A stretch of DNA of 11,652 bases from Gammaproteobacteria bacterium. Its GTDB lineage: Bacteria > Pseudomonadota > Gammaproteobacteria > Steroidobacterales > GCA-2729495. Under the pieces are notes generated by a model that did no database searches, was not told the DNA's origin, and saw nothing but the letters and a program-made list of their open reading frames with translations. The stretch is from contig JAUIEY010000044.1 of the NCBI GenBank assembly GCA_030429685.1, positions 1-11,652 of the forward strand, written 5' to 3'. Below, piece after piece: positions 9,577 through 11,652 of the stretch (within the stretch, counting starts at the first letter, position 1; every line of letters starts with the position of its first letter). Position numbers and translations under genes: made by a program.

Positions 9577-10023
9577 CTAGGCAGACAGTCTGGCCTTGAC
9601 CAGCGCACTCAGTGCGCCCATGTCGGCACGGCCCTGCGCTTTGGCTTTGATGGCGCCCATGACTTTGCCCATGTCCTGCATGCCACTGGCACCGGTAGCG
9701 GTGACGACTTCATCAACCAGCGCGGCTATTTCGGCTGCCGACAGCTGTGCCGGCAGGTAGCCCTGCAGCAGCTCGGCTTCAGACAACTCGGCGGCTTCGC
9801 GGTCGGCGCGGCCGGCATCGGCAAACTGCCGGGCTGAGTCCTTGCGTTGTTTAACCAGCTTTTCCACCACGGCCAGCACGTCCTGATCGCTCAGCTCGCC
9901 ACGCTCTTCAATTTCGCGGCTCTGGATGGCGGCCAGCAGCATGCGGATCACGCTAAGGCGCTCCTTTTCGCCCGCCTTCATGGCGGTCTTCATGTCGGAT
10001 TTAATCTGTTCTTTGAGTGACAT
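9577..10023 (-). CDS. yqeY: GatB/YqeY domain protein
   Basis: The product is 148 aa, the usual size for the stand-alone YqeY family. It begins with MSLKEQIKSDMKTAMKAGEK, then has a central helical region (LAAIQSREIEERGE) and ends with the conserved MGKVMGAIKAKAQGRADM segment. That final helical domain is homologous to the tRNA-binding tail of the GatB/GatE amidotransferase subunits. The cellular role of stand-alone YqeY is not established. I used the ATG at 10023, which gives the standard family start; an in-frame ATG at 10029 is two codons upstream and is closer to the AAGGAAG ribosome binding site, so either may be used. A longer reading frame to 10131 runs through two hairpins and has no family similarity, so I reject it. 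It lies between rpsU and dnaG, as in many gamma- and betaproteobacteria. Confidence 0.93.
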   Translation of the reverse strand: MSLKEQIKSDMKTAMKAGEKERLSVIRMLLAAIQSREIEERGELSDQDVLAVVEKLVKQRKDSARQFADAGRADREAAELSEAELLQGYLPAQLSAAEIAALVDEVVTATGASGMQDMGKVMGAIKAKAQGRADMGALSALVKARLSA

Positions 10024-10078
10024 GGTCATGGCTTCCTTGGGTGCTTCTTTAAGTCGCAAATCGCCCGGCCAGAAACGC

Positions 10079-10110
10079 AAAAACCCGGTACCGCCGCAGC
10101 GAGAACCGAG
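10079..10110 (-). terminator. Candidate partial terminator between rpsU and yqeY
   Basis: On the minus strand a stem forms from CTCGGT (10110-10105) and ACCGGG (10089-10084), six pairs including one G·U. An inner CGC/GCG stem lies in the loop, and TTTTT follows (10083-10079). It sits 43 bases after the rpsU stop. The E. coli macromolecular-synthesis operon has a partial terminator just after rpsU that makes S21 message more abundant than primase; this element is in the equivalent place. The stem is moderate, so partial read-through is expected. Confidence 0.5.
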
Positions 10111-10117
10111 TCCGCTT

Positions 10118-10137
10118 GGAACCGGTCGCACCGGTCC
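10118..10137 (-). repeat. Perfect inverted repeat ACCGGT-N3-ACCGGT after rpsU
   Basis: Two copies of the palindrome ACCGGT (10121-10126 and 10130-10135) separated by three bases can form an eight-pair hairpin in the transcript, counting one G·U and one G-C pair outside. It begins 15 bases after the rpsU stop and no U run follows, so by itself it is not an intrinsic terminator. It may protect the 3' end of a processed rpsU message, or act together with the stem at 10084-10110. Confidence 0.45.
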
Positions 10138-10152
10138 GAAAATTGATGAAGC

Positions 10153-10368
10153 TTAGTAGAGCCGCTGACGACGGTTGGTTTCGCGTGCGGTTTTCTTGAG
10201 CTGGCGTTTTACGGCCGCAGCCTTCTTGCGCTTGCGTTCCTGGGTCGGCTTTTCGTAGAACTCGCGACGGCGCAGTTCTGACAGGATGCCGGCCTTTTCG
10301 CAGGCGCGTTTGAAGCGCCGCAGGGCTGCATCAAAATGTTCGTTTTCTCTGACTTTAACGCTGGGCAA
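10153..10368 (-). CDS. rpsU: 30S ribosomal protein bS21
   Basis: The product is 71 aa, the same length as E. coli S21, and can be aligned end to end: PSVKVRENEHFDAALRRFKR, then CEKAGILSELRRREFYEKP, then a Lys/Arg-rich tail ending in RRQRLY. S21 sits near the anti-Shine-Dalgarno end of 16S rRNA in the small subunit and helps initiation. The start is TTG at 10368 (codons TTG-CCC-AGC-GTT), with AAGGA and a 9-base gap upstream. No ATG gives the family N-terminus; a frame reaching back to 10446 would add 26 unrelated residues and extend over the leader hairpin and the -10 element. It is the first gene of the rpsU–yqeY–dnaG–rpoD cluster, with its own promoter and a leader hairpin with a U tract. 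The TTG start is unusual for a ribosomal protein. Confidence 0.95.
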   Translation of the reverse strand: MPSVKVRENEHFDAALRRFKRACEKAGILSELRRREFYEKPTQERKRKKAAAVKRQLKKTARETNRRQRLY

Positions 10369-10398
10369 AACGGGTGTTCCTTCTCCGGCGACGGAGCG

Positions 10399-10421
10399 AA
10401 AAAAACCGGCGCAACCGCCGG
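10399..10421 (-). terminator. GC-rich hairpin with U7 tract in the rpsU leader
   Basis: On the minus strand CCGGCG, a GTTG loop and CGCCGG form a perfect six-pair stem (10421-10406), with one more G·U pair possible at the base. TTTTTTT (10405-10399) follows at once. This is the textbook form of an intrinsic terminator, yet it lies between the rpsU promoter and the rpsU ribosome binding site, starting about 4 bases into the predicted transcript. No gene upstream on this strand needs a terminator. It could attenuate rpsU, stabilise the 5' end of the message, or stop antisense transcripts entering from the tsaD side. The structure is clear; its role is inferred. Confidence 0.6.
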
Positions 10422-10439
10422 CAGGGCGCGTAATATACT
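10411..10439 (+). promoter_or_regulatory. Candidate tsaD promoter (-10 element)
   Basis: TATACT at 10434-10439 on the plus strand is a good -10 hexamer. The -35 position at 17 bases (10411-10416, GCAACC) is poor. Transcription would start near 10446 and give a leader of about 33 bases to the TTG start of tsaD. The hexamer overlaps the -10 element of the opposing rpsU promoter by four bases. It is supported only by the -10 match and by the need for a tsaD promoter in this gap. Confidence 0.35.
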
Positions 10440-10460
10440 CCCGCAAGTGCCGGATTGCAA
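10432..10460 (-). promoter_or_regulatory. rpsU operon promoter (sigma70-type)
   Basis: On the minus strand TTGCAA (10460-10455) and TATATT (10437-10432) are separated by exactly 17 bases. This gives four of six and five of six matches to the sigma70 consensus. The predicted start near 10425 leaves a leader of about 57 bases before the TTG of rpsU. That leader contains the hairpin with U7 and the AAGGA ribosome binding site. This is probably the main promoter of the rpsU–yqeY–dnaG–rpoD cluster. Confidence 0.65.
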
Positions 10461-10470
10461 AGCACGGGAG
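10438..10470. repeat. Imperfect dyad across the rpsU -35 region and the tsaD ribosome binding site
   Basis: CTCCC (10438-10442) and GTGC (10447-10450) pair with GCAC (10462-10465) and GGGAG (10466-10470), with a four-base bulge on the left arm. As DNA it brackets the spacer and -35 of the rpsU promoter. As tsaD RNA it would sequester the GGGAG ribosome binding site, but only in transcripts starting upstream of 10438. It may be an operator or chance in GC-rich sequence. Confidence 0.3.
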
Positions 10471-10478
10471 CCGGAATA

Positions 10479-11516
10479 TTGAGGGTTTTGGGGATAGAAA
10501 GCAGCTGTGACGAGACCGGTGTGGCGGTCTATGATGCGGCGCAGGGCCTGCTGGCCCACCGTGTCTACAGCCAGGTTGAGCTGCATGCCCGCTATGGCGG
10601 GGTGGTGCCGGAACTGGCCTCGCGCGACCATGTCCGCAAATTGCTGCCGCTGATCCAGGCCACGCTGGACGAGGCCGGCTTGATTCCGGCCGACCTCGAC
10701 GGGGTGGCCTACACCGCCGGGCCGGGGCTGATCGGCGCGTTGCTCGTGGGTGCCACGGTGGCCGAGGGGCTGGCCTTCGGCTGGGGTATTCCGGCTATAC
10801 CGGTGCATCATCTGGAAGCGCACCTGCTGGCCACCCTGCTGGAAGACCCGGCACCGGAGTTTCCCTTCGTGGCTTTGCTGGTGTCCGGCGGCCACACCAT
10901 GCTGATCGACGTGGCGGCCCCCGGTGCCTACACCGTGCTGGGCAACACCCTCGACGACGCTGCCGGCGAGGCTTTTGACAAGACTGCCAAGCTGCTCGGC
11001 CTGCCTTACCCGGGCGGCGCCGCGCTGGCCGAACTGGCGACCCGGGGTCGCGCCGGACGGTTCGATTTCCCGCGCCCGATGCTGAAAAAGCCCGGCCTGG
11101 ATTTCAGTTTCAGCGGGCTCAAGACGGCGGTGATGATGGCCGTGCGGGAACTGGAGGCCGGCGACACGGGCCTGACCGAATCCGACCGTGCTGACATAGC
11201 GAAAGATTTCGAACAGGCCGTGGTGGAAACGCTGGTGAAAAAATCGCTGCGGGCCCTTGATGCGGCGGGCCGTGAACGGCTCATTGTTGCCGGTGGTGTT
11301 GGCGCCAACCGCAGTCTGCGGGCCGAACTGCAACTTGCCACTGCGGCGCGCGGCGCACAGGTGTTCTATCCGCGCTTCGAACTGTGTACTGACAACGGTG
11401 CCATGGTTGCAGTGGCGGGACTGCATCGCCTGCAGGCGGGACATGTGTCGGGCGGGCAGGTGCAGGCCACACCGCGCTGGGAACTGGCAAGCCTGCCGGC
11501 CATGGCCGGCGGCTGA
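10479..11516 (+). CDS. tsaD: tRNA N6-adenosine threonylcarbamoyltransferase TsaD
   Basis: The product is 345 aa (E. coli 337). With TsaB and TsaE it transfers the threonylcarbamoyl group from TsaC-made threonylcarbamoyl-AMP to A37 of ANN-decoding tRNAs, in the cytoplasm. The ASKHA ATPase-like fold is clear: N-terminal VLGIESSCDETGVAVYD, then metal ligands H111 and H115 in VHHLEAHLLA at the same positions as in E. coli. LLVSGGHTML, AGGVGANRSLR and the third metal ligand D305 in CTDNGAM follow. The start is TTG at 10479, giving the family N-terminus MRVLGIESS. GGGAG at 10466-10470 stands 8 bases upstream; another in-frame TTG at 10455 lacks such a site and lies in the promoter region. It is divergent from rpsU, a common arrangement in gammaproteobacteria, and folB follows after 25 bases. 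Confidence 0.96.
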   Translation: MRVLGIESSCDETGVAVYDAAQGLLAHRVYSQVELHARYGGVVPELASRDHVRKLLPLIQATLDEAGLIPADLDGVAYTAGPGLIGALLVGATVAEGLAFGWGIPAIPVHHLEAHLLATLLEDPAPEFPFVALLVSGGHTMLIDVAAPGAYTVLGNTLDDAAGEAFDKTAKLLGLPYPGGAALAELATRGRAGRFDFPRPMLKKPGLDFSFSGLKTAVMMAVRELEAGDTGLTESDRADIAKDFEQAVVETLVKKSLRALDAAGRERLIVAGGVGANRSLRAELQLATAARGAQVFYPRFELCTDNGAMVAVAGLHRLQAGHVSGGQVQATPRWELASLPAMAGG

Positions 11517-11541
11517 GCACCACGCGACCGCGAGAATATTT

Positions 11542-11652
11542 ATGGATATCGTATTTGTTGATGAGTTGCGCTTTAAGACAGTCATCGGTTGCTGGGACTG
11601 GGAGCGGCAGCTCCGGCAGGAGGTCTGTATTGACCTGCAGATGGCATGGGAC
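11542..11652 (+). CDS. folB: Dihydroneopterin aldolase FolB, 5' end
   Basis: Only the first 37 codons are in the window and the frame is open at the right edge. The sequence MDIVFVDELRFKTVIGCWDW, then ERQLRQ and finally DLQMAWD, closely follows the N-terminus of FolB. E21 in DWER is in the position of the conserved active-site glutamate. The enzyme converts 7,8-dihydroneopterin to 6-hydroxymethyl-dihydropterin and glycolaldehyde in folate synthesis. The ATG at 11542 is preceded by a weak GAGA site at 11532-11535. It lies 25 bases after tsaD on the same strand and may be co-transcribed. In many relatives plsY is also in this neighbourhood; it is not between these two genes here. Confidence 0.93.
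   Translation, partial: MDIVFVDELRFKTVIGCWDWERQLRQEVCIDLQMAWD

Noticed and set aside
10024..10131. N-terminal extension of the yqeY frame
   Set aside because: The extra residues have no family similarity and the stretch contains a hairpin with a U tract, so it is the rpsU–yqeY gap.
10369..10446. N-terminal extension of the rpsU frame
   Set aside because: It would cover the promoter -10 and the leader hairpin, and S21 is 71 aa with the start at the TTG at 10368.
10209..11585. Long open frame (458 codons) on the minus strand across tsaD and rpsU
   Set aside because: It lies antisense to tsaD and out of frame with rpsU, is rich in His, Gln, Arg and Gly as expected for the complement of GC-rich coding sequence, and matches no family I recognise.

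Overview
The window looks like ordinary chromosome from a GC-rich gammaproteobacterium (about 60% GC by eye). The main evidence is the macromolecular-synthesis gene order rpsU–yqeY–dnaG–rpoD divergent from tsaD, with folB beyond it. DnaG, RpoD, TsaD, S21 and FolB all match their E. coli counterparts closely in motifs and residue numbering. I see no rRNA, tRNA, CRISPR array, insertion sequence or prophage, and no gene-free stretch longer than about 125 bases.

Positions 1-1060 (+) hold the end of an isoprenylcysteine/phospholipid-type membrane methyltransferase. It overlaps by 8 bases a small protein-kinase-fold protein with intact Lys/Glu/HGD/DFG residues. Positions 1124-5799 (+) hold three closely spaced genes that are probably co-transcribed: a membrane-anchored glutamate-synthase-like FMN/Fe-S protein, an AlsS-like ThDP enzyme annotated elsewhere as acetolactate synthase, and an aldehyde dehydrogenase. 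No acetolactate synthase small subunit, acetolactate decarboxylase or glutamate-synthase partner is nearby. The trio may therefore be an uncharacterised keto-acid-to-aldehyde-to-acid route; this is the least explained part of the window.

Positions 5816-10368 (-) hold rpsU, yqeY, dnaG and rpoD in transcription order. They link ribosome function, replication priming and the housekeeping sigma factor. Several hairpins lie between the genes: a GC-rich stem with a U7 tract in the rpsU leader, a stem with U5 after rpsU, and three hairpins between dnaG and rpoD. A good sigma70-type promoter drives rpsU, and a second -10 element lies just ahead of rpoD. tsaD (t6A tRNA modification) is transcribed divergently from the same roughly 110-base region, and folB (dihydroneopterin aldolase) runs off the right edge.

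Four genes here are best read with TTG start codons (the ThDP enzyme, the aldehyde dehydrogenase, rpsU and tsaD), and rpoD with GTG. Each TTG or GTG has a well-spaced purine-rich ribosome binding site. I found no clearly novel multi-gene system such as a defence or mobile island. The most interesting points are the rpsU leader/divergent promoter architecture and the unassigned metabolic trio.
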